Both the position numbers and the translations under genes were made by a program. A DNA stretch of 24,571 bases from a candidate division KSB1 bacterium (GTDB taxonomy: Bacteria > Zhuqueibacterota > JdFR-76 > DREG01), in the NCBI GenBank assembly GCA_022566355.1, contig JADFJB010000066.1:1-24571 (forward strand), in the 5' to 3' direction. Of the stretch, positions 16,871-24,503 are shown one piece after another; the first letter of the stretch is position 1; each line of letters starts with the position of its first letter. Below the pieces are notes generated by a model. That model did no database searches. It was not told the DNA's origin and saw nothing but the letters and a program-made list of their open reading frames with translations.

Positions 16871-18355
16871 ATGAAGAAATTGATACTTATAGTACTCTTT
16901 TTTTTGATGTTAACCCCCGCTTTTATAATGGCTCAAACAAACCAGTGGAGTACGCGATACGTCACTCTGGACGAACCAGGCAATGGTACGGGAGATCGAA
17001 CCTCCAGTATAGCCGTTGTTGGGCCAAATGCATTTGTGGCGTTGGTGTCTTCAATCACAGATAACAACGATATTTTTGGAACTTTCGACGACAACTACCT
17101 GGTGGGTTATTTCGAGGCGGATTCAGCTGTGGGTCGGGTTGCACTGCAAGAATATGGCCCAACCGGTCAATTTGAGGTTTGGAGTTCTGGACTTGACCAG
17201 GTACTCCTGAACGGAGCCTGGCAAATTGCCGGGGCGAAAAACAGCTATGTATATGTGGCCAACAACGACGCTAATCACAATATTTTGGTATTCGAGCTCA
17301 CCGGATTCGGAATTTTGCCAACTGATTTCCGTATGGAAACGGGTTCTGAAAATATATTTGCTATTGATGTGGACACTGCAGGATATGTCTATGTGGTTGA
17401 CCACGTTGGGACCGATGGGAAAAATAGCGAACTAAAAATCTTTGCACCCATTAATTCTCCTGGAACTACATGGGGCGATGCAGGTGGCCACACCGATACT
17501 CCATCTACTATTATTGACCTTCCTCCCGGCACTTATCAAGGTGTCGCAGCAAGTGGCGACGGTGCCCAGGTATTTGTTAGTATGATTGAAACCAAAAGTA
17601 TTATGAAATTTGTCGGTGATCCCGTCAATGGCTACACTCAGGATAATTCCTTTTCTGCTGTTATTTCTCCAACGGATACCTATTTAGACGTGGATGGCAT
17701 ACTGGTGGGATCCACAACTTTCCTCGGTATGGACTATCTCGATAATCCTGGTCTCCTATTTGCCGCTGTCGATTCATTTCTCTGCATAAGCGGTTCGACA
17801 GAAACCTGCGGGGGTTATGCAACGGGTCGTGTTTTTGCCATTGATCCAGCTACAGGAACCAGTCTTGATACAATTGATGTGGCTCAATGGAATTTTAATA
17901 ATACTAATTCTTATAGTACTGGCAGCAGCAACGGCAGAGTGGGTGGTTTTACCTCAGTTTATGATGTTGATGTGAGTAACGAACCGGCTGTTTATTCGCA
18001 ATCGTTTTACGGTTGGGCCATAGAAAAATGGGTTTTTGATGGTAATTTAGGCACAGTTGTCAGTGTGGAGCAGGTTGCCGAAACCATACCTACCGGTTTT
18101 TCTTTACGACAGAATTATCCCAATCCATTCAATCCAATAACCACGATAGAATTTGAGATTCAAAGTTCAGAACATGTCATTCTCGCTATTTTTGACCTTA
18201 AAGGTCAAAAAATTACCACTTTAGTAGACGAACAACTGCCGCCGGGAATATACCGATCCAACTTCGATGCCGGCAAATTCGCTTCAGGAATTTATTTTTA
18301 CAGCCTACGTGCAGGCCAAAGTAAAATTAAAAAAAAGATGATCCTGGTCAAATAA
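16871..18355 (+). CDS. Secreted beta-propeller-like protein with T9SS-type C-terminal domain
   Basis: 494 residues, signal peptide MKKLILIVLFFLMLTPAF...MAQ, and SD AAAAGGAGAT ten bases before the ATG. Residues 25-395 have repeated strand patterns such as SYVYVANNDANHNILVFELTG, ENIFAIDVDTAGYVYVVD and GVAASGDGAQVFVSM, as in six- or seven-bladed propellers, but lack the FG-GAP Asp loops of the preceding gene. Two Cys residues close together (C305, C313) could form a disulfide. The sorting domain (407-494) has LRQNYPNPFNPITT, LAIFDLKGQKI, SGIYFYSL and ends KKKMILVK. Second gene of the likely operon. No specific family or activity is recognised. Confidence 0.85.
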   Translation: MKKLILIVLFFLMLTPAFIMAQTNQWSTRYVTLDEPGNGTGDRTSSIAVVGPNAFVALVSSITDNNDIFGTFDDNYLVGYFEADSAVGRVALQEYGPTGQFEVWSSGLDQVLLNGAWQIAGAKNSYVYVANNDANHNILVFELTGFGILPTDFRMETGSENIFAIDVDTAGYVYVVDHVGTDGKNSELKIFAPINSPGTTWGDAGGHTDTPSTIIDLPPGTYQGVAASGDGAQVFVSMIETKSIMKFVGDPVNGYTQDNSFSAVISPTDTYLDVDGILVGSTTFLGMDYLDNPGLLFAAVDSFLCISGSTETCGGYATGRVFAIDPATGTSLDTIDVAQWNFNNTNSYSTGSSNGRVGGFTSVYDVDVSNEPAVYSQSFYGWAIEKWVFDGNLGTVVSVEQVAETIPTGFSLRQNYPNPFNPITTIEFEIQSSEHVILAIFDLKGQKITTLVDEQLPPGIYRSNFDAGKFASGIYFYSLRAGQSKIKKKMILVK

Positions 18356-18368
18356 GGACAATAATCAT

Positions 18369-18386
18369 GAGTTGAGCATTCAACTC
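18369..18386 (+). other. Intra-operon hairpin
   Basis: GAGTTGA, loop GCAT, TCAACTC: a perfect seven-pair stem 11 bases after the stop at 18355. There is no T-tract after it. The 3' arm word AACTC could also pair with a GAGTT at about 18398, giving an alternative stem. It may protect the upstream transcript end or act as a weak attenuator; function unproven. Confidence 0.45.
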
Positions 18387-18470
18387 TTAACATGTTGGAG
18401 TTTGCTCTTAGAATGAACCATTGTTTACTATTTTAAAGATGATTTCACTAATAAGAATTGGAGAATAATC

Positions 18471-20174
18471 ATGAAAAAACGATTACAATTCATCATAGCA
18501 ATCATTTCTTGTTGTGTTTTTTATAGTAAAACCAACCAGGCTGTCGCCAATGTTTTCGCTTCCCAACTGAAAATCATAAACCCGGATGATTCACCATTTG
18601 ATGGTAATTTTTCTGATGGGACAGGTGCAAAGATATCTTTCTTACTAAACGCTGCAGCCTCTTCAGTAATTGTCGTGGTTAAGGATGCTGCCAACGGCAA
18701 TATTATCGCCCAAATTGATGGTGGGGCGATGGGAAGCGGTTTGAATTCTGTAGATTGGGATGGCACTGGCGCCGAGACTGGCAAACAATATATTTACGAA
18801 GTGACGGCTGTACAACCGAATGCATCTAGCACGGATTGGAGGGTATTTTTTGACTCCGGTGATATTGAGATTTTTACACGAGGGTGTGCAGTTGTTAAAG
18901 ACATGAGTAGTCCCCTATTCGGGTTGATTTATACACCCAACACTGGCGGCGATCTACCACAAGTGGGAAAAGGCATTACTATTTACAATCCAGATGGTTC
19001 ATTCCATGACCCGTTTCTAGTAGCTGCAGATATAAACGATGGCGGTACAATCGACTGGGGTGGAGGTTCTGATGTCATGTACGGAGCTGTTTTTGATGCT
19101 TTAGATCGATTCTACGTTTCGGCTATTCAATTTGGTGAAATAAGACGTTTGAACCAGGACTATTCAATTACTTCTGTGATTACAGGTCTAACCAATCCAA
19201 AAGGTCTTTATCTACAGGGAGAAGGAGAAGCCCTCACAATTTATGTAGCTGCAGACAATAAAATCTGGCGTGGCAATATTGGCACGGCTGATTCAATGAA
19301 GGCAGGGGATATGGAGTTATTGGCTCAATTTAGCGGCTTTTTTCCCCACCAAATAAATTTGGATGACGAAGGATTTCTATATGTCAGTCTAAGGGCGAGT
19401 AATCAACTGGGTTCAGATGGTCGCGGTATCCGTAGGTACGACCTTACGGGAACCCTGCCAGTAACCGATGATGATGCGTTTTGGTTTTTAGGCGAAGAAA
19501 AAACATTCATTGCCAATGACCTGGTTTTCGATCGCGGCGCCGATCGAAATTCTGCTGCCGATGACATTTTATATTTTGTTACCAGGGCAGGTGAGGATAA
19601 AGATGAAGATGGAATTTGGAGAGTCGATGATATTCACTCTGTTTTCCCTGATGTGATTCGAATCATCACGGAAAATGACTTTTATGGTGATGATAGCAAT
19701 GTTCAATCCCGGGCATCTTTTGACTTCGATGCTGCAGGAAATATTGTTTTTATGGAAAACGCCAATGAACACCTTTTTCTTATTTCTCCTCCTGGCGAAG
19801 GCGAAACCAACAGCTTTACGACAACAAGCCCGGATACATTTACGGTAAGTGTTACTGTTGGTGTTGAAGAGCCTGGTCTTGCAAAAACGCCTAAGTCGTA
19901 TGAGTTATACCAGAATTATCCAAACCCGTTTAATCCTAGTACAACCATTAAGTTTTCTCTTAGCCAATCTGAAACGATCTCGCTACGAATTTATGATCTG
20001 AATGGCCGGTTGGTTAGAACATTGATTGAATCCGATAAAAGATCGAGAGGATTGAATAGAGTTGAATGGGATGGAAAAGATAATTCAGGTAGTTTGATCC
20101 CATCTGGCAGATATGTCTATACTTTGGAGTCCGGCAAATTTAAAAGTTCAAAGATAATGACGCTGGCGAAATAA
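18471..20174 (+). CDS. Secreted NHL/SMP-30-like propeller protein with FlgD-like N-domain and T9SS-type C-terminal domain
   Basis: 567 residues, signal peptide through about residue 29 (VANVFA), SD GGAG eight bases upstream. Residues 45-115 look like a FlgD-type Ig domain: SFLLNAAASSVIVVVKDAANG, then LNSVDWDGTGAETGKQYIYEV. Residues 135-440 read as a beta-propeller of NHL/gluconolactonase type: PKGLYLQGEGEALTIYVA, HQINLDDEGFLYVSL, GIRRYDLTG, ASFDFDAAGNIVFME. The sorting domain (474-567) has LYQNYPNPFNPSTT, LRIYDLNGRLV, NRVEWDGKDNSG, SGRYVYTL and ends KIMTLAK. The N- and C-terminal domains share the FlgD-like VxWDG pattern, so the propeller is bracketed by two related folds. Last gene before the terminator at 20250-20306. 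No active-site assignment is justified. Confidence 0.85.
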   Translation: MKKRLQFIIAIISCCVFYSKTNQAVANVFASQLKIINPDDSPFDGNFSDGTGAKISFLLNAAASSVIVVVKDAANGNIIAQIDGGAMGSGLNSVDWDGTGAETGKQYIYEVTAVQPNASSTDWRVFFDSGDIEIFTRGCAVVKDMSSPLFGLIYTPNTGGDLPQVGKGITIYNPDGSFHDPFLVAADINDGGTIDWGGGSDVMYGAVFDALDRFYVSAIQFGEIRRLNQDYSITSVITGLTNPKGLYLQGEGEALTIYVAADNKIWRGNIGTADSMKAGDMELLAQFSGFFPHQINLDDEGFLYVSLRASNQLGSDGRGIRRYDLTGTLPVTDDDAFWFLGEEKTFIANDLVFDRGADRNSAADDILYFVTRAGEDKDEDGIWRVDDIHSVFPDVIRIITENDFYGDDSNVQSRASFDFDAAGNIVFMENANEHLFLISPPGEGETNSFTTTSPDTFTVSVTVGVEEPGLAKTPKSYELYQNYPNPFNPSTTIKFSLSQSETISLRIYDLNGRLVRTLIESDKRSRGLNRVEWDGKDNSGSLIPSGRYVYTLESGKFKSSKIMTLAK

Positions 20175-20203
20175 ATAGTGCCTAAACGGAAACACCATTT
20201 ATC

Positions 20204-20336
20204 GTCATCTCCGTATGCTTCGAGACTGTCCGAGTACTACCAAAATGTTATCCCCGATGCTTACCCGTTAAAAACGTACGGGCACAAGTTTATCGGGGAT
20301 CTTTTTACTTTATCGCGGACAGCATGAAGGAGTGAC
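20204..20336. repeat. Candidate fold-back element around the operon terminator
   Basis: Three nested levels of inverted repeat share one centre: CTGTCCG (20226-20232) with CGGACAG (20316-20322); ATCCCCGAT (20250-20258) with ATCGGGGAT (20292-20300); CCCGT (20264-20268) with ACGGG (20278-20282). The outer flanks, beginning GTCATCTCC (20204) and ending GGAGTGAC (20336), also pair imperfectly. The left end resembles the GTCATTCCCGC type of dispersed intergenic repeats as I recall them. No transposase or target duplication is visible, so it may be a decayed MITE-like element reused as a terminator. Confidence 0.4.
20250..20306 (+). terminator. Intrinsic terminator of the 14957-20174 operon
   Basis: A perfect nine-pair stem, ATCCCCGAT / ATCGGGGAT, with an inner CCCGT/ACGGG stem, is followed by CTTTTTACTTT. 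It lies 75 bases after the stop at 20174 and fits a rho-independent terminator with a long, itself-folded loop. Confidence 0.7.
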
Positions 20337-20434
20337 AGAACCGGTTCTCGGCCGAAATAACCCTGCAGAAAAATGCAGAAAAATAACAGGGGGAACATGG
20401 TTTTGTTTTTTTGAATACAAATCCAGATAATTTC

Positions 20435-20464
20435 TTGACATTAAAGATATTTGGGTAGTTTTAT
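20435..20464 (+). promoter_or_regulatory. Possible promoter for the 20622 gene
   Basis: Perfect TTGACA (20435-20440), an 18-base spacer, then TTTTAT (20459-20464; four of six matches to the -10 consensus). It lies after the terminator and about 150 bases before the ATG, so it would let this gene be transcribed separately. The AT-rich context raises the chance-match rate. Confidence 0.35.
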
Positions 20465-20621
20465 CAAACCAAATAACCATTGCCCAGTTCAAGTAATATC
20501 TTTATCTTCATGTAAAATGGGATTTTAGATTCTACTAACGCTAACTGAAATCAATGTCGTTAACTAAAATAAAACTATCTGAAAAACAAATTCAGGCTTT
20601 ACATTCCGGGGATGACTAACA

Positions 20622-22571
20622 ATGAATGACCAAACAAGAAAAACAATGTGTATACGGCTTGGGATGGGAATACTCAACATTTGTATTCTGATTGCTGGAT
20701 TATCTTTCGCTTATACTCCCGAGAAGGATAAAACTCAAAAGGCAATTAACTCATTATCCACATTCAATAAAGAATATGCCCTCTTAAACATTAATAACCT
20801 AACCTCTTGGTTACGGGCAGACGGACAAATGAACCATGGTCCGAGTAATTCAGTGGGAACTCATTTTCCCCGAGGTACTGCAGTGGTTATCTACCAGGAT
20901 GGATTTGTTTGGGGTGGCAAGGCTTATATTGATTCTGACATGCAACAACCGGCTCCGTTCGACCAACTTATCCGAGTGGGGGGAGGATCTTACCAAACCG
21001 GAACCCGTGCTGGTCGGATTATTGGAAGCGGGGCAACCGCATTTGCAGCTAATCCAGATTCAGAAGAGTCCCGGATTTATCGAATTCGCCGTGATTATTT
21101 AACTATGTCTAAAGAAGAAGTGATCAAAGATGCTGCCGAAACCAATGAAATTAATCCCAAAGAAGTAACTTCTAGCCAACTACAAGAAATCCAAGCTCAA
21201 TATGCAAGAGATTGGCGTGAATGGCCGGTACAATTTGGCGCACCGTTTATAGACCGAAATGGCAATAACATTTATGATCCACCACCAGAATTTGACGATA
21301 ACTTCACAGCAGCTGATTTAATCACGGACAATTATGATGAGCCGGGAATTTCTGCTGGTACACCTAATTTCCCGGCAGACCAGGTAATCTACACAATATT
21401 TAATGATCTGGACCAAGATAAAACACGTAAATTCTCAGATTCTGAACCGTTAGGATTGGAATTGCAATTGACGCAATGGGCATTTAAAAGCAAAGATAAT
21501 TGGAACGGTATTTATTATCGCAAGCTGAAGATCATCAACAAGGGTGGCGTTGAGATTTCTGAAAATGACACTAAAGGCTCTTTTTGGCTTGATAGTATGT
21601 ATATTTGTTTGTGGACGGACGGAGATCTGGGTAACCATTCAGACGATCTCGTTGGTAGTGATCCTGCATTAAATCTTGGTTACTACTACAACGAAATAAG
21701 TCTGGATAACGAATTTAGAAAATTTAACCTGCCGCCACCTTCAATAGGTTATCTATATTTACAAGGACCAAGAATACCAGCACAAGGAGAATCTGCTTTC
21801 TTTAATGGAAAAACAATTGCGGATTGGAAAAACTTACCTATGTCCTCATTTACATTTTTTGGTACGGGAAATCCATTTTCCGATCCCGGAGGAAGCTACC
21901 AAACCAATACGATTCAATGGTATAAAATTTTAAGAGGTTTTGCGCCTTTATTTGGACCTGATGTTAGATATTCATTTCCTCCTGGAGTTGAACCTACTTT
22001 TTTCCCGTATGCAGGAAATCCTGTAACAGCTACTGGACATATTGACGGACTGGGAAAGGAATATTCATTGCGAGGGGGAGATCGACGAACTATGATTTCT
22101 TCCGGTCCTTTTACCCTGGCCCCTGGCGACACACAGGAAGTTGTTCTTGCATTTGCGGCAGGTCTGGGAGCGGATAGACTGTCAAGCATCACCGTTATGA
22201 AGCATGTTGCCCGGCAATTGCAGCTTTGGTATCCCTATCACCCAAAATTTGAGACTGTAGATATAGATGAGCCAGTTGTTTTGGATGCTCCAATTTATTA
22301 TGAACTCTCACAAAATTACCCGAATCCATTTTTCGGGCAAACTCAAATACAATATACTATTCCATTACCATCTCAAATACAACTAACTATTTATGATATA
22401 TTAGGGAGGGAAATAAGAGTTCTGGAAAGTGGACAAAAACAGGTTGGAACTTATCAAACAAATTGGGATGGCCGAGATCAGCATGGCAAGCAAACTCCCA
22501 GTGGGATTTACATTTATCGATTACAAATTGACCATATTGAGATAGCCCGTAAACTATTCCGATTAAGATAA
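20622..22571 (+). CDS. Secreted exoprotein related to the 1199-residue protein, with T9SS-type C-terminal domain
   Basis: 649 residues; a signal peptide follows a basic N-region (residues 1-30, ending GLSFA). The SD is only moderate (GGGGAT upstream of the ATG). Landmarks shared in the same order with the 8268-11867 protein: INNLTSWLRADG (57) with later FPRG and VWGG, a calcium-loop-like DRNGNNIYD (211), a DD/DLD stretch then LGLELQL (277), and SSGPFTLAPGDTQ (493). This suggests a common exoprotein family with a beta-rich core; Trp and Tyr are frequent. The sorting domain (558-649) has SQNYPNPFFGQTQ, where FFGQ replaces FNPx, then LTIYDILGREI, SGIYIYRL, ending ARKLFRLR. It is separated from the operon to its left by a terminator. 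Function unknown; surface display is inferred from the C-terminal domain. Confidence 0.83.
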   Translation: MNDQTRKTMCIRLGMGILNICILIAGLSFAYTPEKDKTQKAINSLSTFNKEYALLNINNLTSWLRADGQMNHGPSNSVGTHFPRGTAVVIYQDGFVWGGKAYIDSDMQQPAPFDQLIRVGGGSYQTGTRAGRIIGSGATAFAANPDSEESRIYRIRRDYLTMSKEEVIKDAAETNEINPKEVTSSQLQEIQAQYARDWREWPVQFGAPFIDRNGNNIYDPPPEFDDNFTAADLITDNYDEPGISAGTPNFPADQVIYTIFNDLDQDKTRKFSDSEPLGLELQLTQWAFKSKDNWNGIYYRKLKIINKGGVEISENDTKGSFWLDSMYICLWTDGDLGNHSDDLVGSDPALNLGYYYNEISLDNEFRKFNLPPPSIGYLYLQGPRIPAQGESAFFNGKTIADWKNLPMSSFTFFGTGNPFSDPGGSYQTNTIQWYKILRGFAPLFGPDVRYSFPPGVEPTFFPYAGNPVTATGHIDGLGKEYSLRGGDRRTMISSGPFTLAPGDTQEVVLAFAAGLGADRLSSITVMKHVARQLQLWYPYHPKFETVDIDEPVVLDAPIYYELSQNYPNPFFGQTQIQYTIPLPSQIQLTIYDILGREIRVLESGQKQVGTYQTNWDGRDQHGKQTPSGIYIYRLQIDHIEIARKLFRLR

Positions 22572-22677
22572 GAAAAATTTTCCTAATAGTAGGTAACTTC
22601 AATGGAAAATATGAGATTTCTATCGGCTATAATAATTGGCTTGTTTTTAATTATGAGTTCATTCTAAAAGGTGGGGT

Positions 22678-22752
22678 ACCGATTCCATCGCTCTAAAAAG
22701 TATTTGTTTTTATGTATCAATTTTTTTTAGAAAAGCGATGGCATCGGTTTTT
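22678..22752 (+). terminator. Long-loop stem between convergent genes, probable terminator
   Basis: ACCGAT, one mismatch, CCATCGCT, CTAAAAA (22678-22699) pairs with TTTTTAG, two unpaired bases, AGCGATGG, one mismatch, ATCGGT (22724-22748). The stem closes a loop of about 24 bases and runs into five T residues at 22748-22752 on the plus strand. It starts about 106 bases after the 22571 stop. On the minus strand no T-tract follows, so it mainly suits the plus-strand gene. The large loop also fits a fold-back repeat. Confidence 0.55.
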
Positions 22753-22771
22753 AAAGCAGACTCAATTATAA

Positions 22772-24094
22772 TTAGAGAGTTTCCAAACCAAAAGAAAAGG
22801 TAGTCCCCTGGTTTATTTCGCTTTTCACTTCTATTTTACAGTCATGCAGCTCGATTATCTTTTTGGCGATCGCAAGGCCTAATCCCGCGCCACCGTAACT
22901 TTTTGCCCGGCTTTTATCAATTCGATAAAAACGCTCAAATATGAGCGGTAATTCCTCTGCCGGAATTCCAGGACCCGTGTCGGTTATATCAACCAAAACC
23001 TGGTTGCCCTTCTTTTTCAAATATATTGTTACGGTTCCTTGCGGTGGCGTAAATCGAATGGCATTGTCGATCAGGTTTGAAAGTGCTCGTTCTATTAAAG
23101 CAATATCAGCCTGAACCATTGGCAAGGACTTCGCTAGATTAAGATCGAGTGTAATGTCTAATTTCTTTGCCAAGGGATTGAACTTGATCACAACATCCTG
23201 TGTGAGATCTGCCATGGAAAAGGATTCAGTTTGTGGTTGTATTTGTTGTGCATCCAGTTTCGAAAGCTCAAACAAATCATCAACAAGATTACCAAGCATT
23301 TTGGTATTATCGAAAATGATTTGCAGGTATTTTCGTGACTCTTCGGCAGAAAGACTATTTTCTTTCATCATGATCGTTTCAAGATAACCCTGAATGGATG
23401 CCAGGGGGCTGCGCAAATCGTGGGAAACGTTGGCAACCAATTCACGGCGCAAATTGTCGGTTTTTTTTAATTCTTCCATATTTGCAGTGATCGTATCTGC
23501 CATATGATCAAATGCTTGTGAAAGCTGACCCACCTCATCACTGGATTTTGATGAAATCCGAACATCATATTTCCCTCGTTCAAATTCTTTGACTTTGGAA
23601 GTCATTTGGTGAAAACGTTTTGTTAAAAGTGCAAACAATATCAGTCCAATAAGTCCTGTGGTGATAAATGCTGCTAATATCCCCATCGAAGTATTTCGGA
23701 TAATAAAACTTTCCCGAAGCATGTCTGCAGCGGAATCGTATTGTTCTCCCATCAGAATCACATAGATGTAACCGGGGGTACTATTGCCAATTTGCACGGG
23801 TGTCGCCGCAAAGGTTTTCTGCTTGCCTAAATGGCGGGGATCATCTCCAAGAATGGGCATATTTTGATCGCCTGATTCTTTACCGGTCTCGGACAGTAAA
23901 GTGATAGAATCATTTTCCCGTGATGCCGATTGCTGAGATCTGCTGCGAATCTGTGATAACTGTCGATTCAGTTCATCAACTAATTTAGATTGCTGTTTTA
24001 ACTGCTTATAGCGATTGAAAAACAATAATCCTGCCACCGGAAAAACACTGACCAATAGTACATTAGTACTGTATCTCCAGGTAGGTAGCTGCAA
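22772..24094 (-). CDS. Sensor histidine kinase with LytTR-regulator-like N-terminus
   Basis: 440 residues counted from a TTG at 24094; the true start is uncertain. One membrane segment lies at about 11-27 (NVLLVSVFPVAGLLFF) and a second at about 137-158. Residues 80-135 form the sensory stretch (HLGKQKTFAATPVQIGNSTPGYIYVIL, EQYDSAADML). HAMP spans about 159-211 (KEFERGKYDVRI, SSDEVGQLSQAFDHMAD). The kinase core is complete: H-box VANVSHDLRSPL with H225, N-box NLIDNAIRF, G1 DTGPGIP, F-box FERFYR, G2 GGAGLGLAI. It should autophosphorylate on H225 and pass phosphate to a response regulator, none of which is encoded in the window. Residues 11-72 (PVAGLLFFNRYKQL, then SITLLSETGKE) look like the last membrane helix, coiled coil and LytTR-domain entry of a LytTR-type regulator. 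The gene overlaps the upstream ORF by 32 bases in another frame. Confidence 0.88.
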   Translation of the reverse strand: MQLPTWRYSTNVLLVSVFPVAGLLFFNRYKQLKQQSKLVDELNRQLSQIRSRSQQSASRENDSITLLSETGKESGDQNMPILGDDPRHLGKQKTFAATPVQIGNSTPGYIYVILMGEQYDSAADMLRESFIIRNTSMGILAAFITTGLIGLILFALLTKRFHQMTSKVKEFERGKYDVRISSKSSDEVGQLSQAFDHMADTITANMEELKKTDNLRRELVANVSHDLRSPLASIQGYLETIMMKENSLSAEESRKYLQIIFDNTKMLGNLVDDLFELSKLDAQQIQPQTESFSMADLTQDVVIKFNPLAKKLDITLDLNLAKSLPMVQADIALIERALSNLIDNAIRFTPPQGTVTIYLKKKGNQVLVDITDTGPGIPAEELPLIFERFYRIDKSRAKSYGGAGLGLAIAKKIIELHDCKIEVKSEINQGTTFSFGLETL

Positions 24095-24467
24095 AGTTTG
24101 ATAAACTGATCGTTAAACCCTCCATGTAAATCACAATCGACGTGACACCAAGTCCTATTGAAAATAAAATAACGATTGTAATGCCAATTTCATCAACCAG
24201 ACGCCAGCTTTCCTGGCTAAACTTTTTCGGAAATAAAATCCGGCCGCCAATCGAAATGGAGGCCGCAATGGCAATCGAAGTCACTGCATTCAGTGTGCTA
24301 AAAAAGATCAGGGTGCTTGTTGAAGCACGATCCAGGCCAAAGGGTTTGAAGAATACAAAAAACAAAAAGAGGAAAAGACCAATTCCGGCAGATGATTTTA
24401 AAGTCTCTTTTAGGTCAAACTCATATGGATAGGATTGCGTAAGTATTTTTTTAATATTTTCTAGCAA
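24063..24467 (-). CDS. Membrane module of a LytTR-type regulator, cut off before its fourth helix
   Basis: 134 residues from a TTG at 24467; no ATG is available between the preceding in-frame stop and this point. Three membrane helices: about 26-42 (GIGLFLFLFFVFFKPFGL), 51-75, and 94-114. The pattern PYPYEFDLKETLK, then FLFFVFFKPFGL, then ILFPKKFSQESWRLVDEIG matches, from memory, the N-terminal membrane region of LytTR regulators of the FCB group, which has four helices followed by a LytTR DNA-binding domain. Here the frame stops at TAA 24063-24065 after LEIQY, and the fourth helix continues in the overlapping kinase frame. A tandem AGGTAGGTAG (plus strand, 24079-24088) lies in the overlap; removing four bases would join both frames into one ORF of 563 residues. 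It may be a frameshifted gene, a translationally coupled pair, or an assembly error. Confidence 0.65.
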   Translation of the reverse strand: MLENIKKILTQSYPYEFDLKETLKSSAGIGLFLFLFFVFFKPFGLDRASTSTLIFFSTLNAVTSIAIAASISIGGRILFPKKFSQESWRLVDEIGITIVILFSIGLGVTSIVIYMEGLTISLSNFAATYLEIQY

Positions 24468-24503
24468 GCTGGTTGTCTTCTTCCTAACCGGTCGGCTAAA
24501 CGA

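Larger units (their letters stand above)
20175..20621 (+). other. 447-base gene-free gap with terminator, fold-back and possible promoter
   Basis: The first half contains a nested inverted-repeat structure (20204-20336) with the terminator stem at its core. Then come a tandem 10-mer, TGCAGAAAAA twice at 20364-20383, and an AT-rich second half with a possible promoter at 20435-20464. No ORF with a start, SD and composition like its neighbours was found. Confidence 0.5.

Noticed and set aside
18369-18386. Terminator after the second operon gene
   Set aside because: The hairpin is perfect but is not followed by a T-tract, and the next gene follows closely with its own SD in the same direction.
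20361-20391. Second terminator: CCCTG ... CAGGG followed by T-rich DNA
   Set aside because: Only five pairs around a 21-base loop, with a gap before the T-rich run; too weak beside the stem at 20250-20306.
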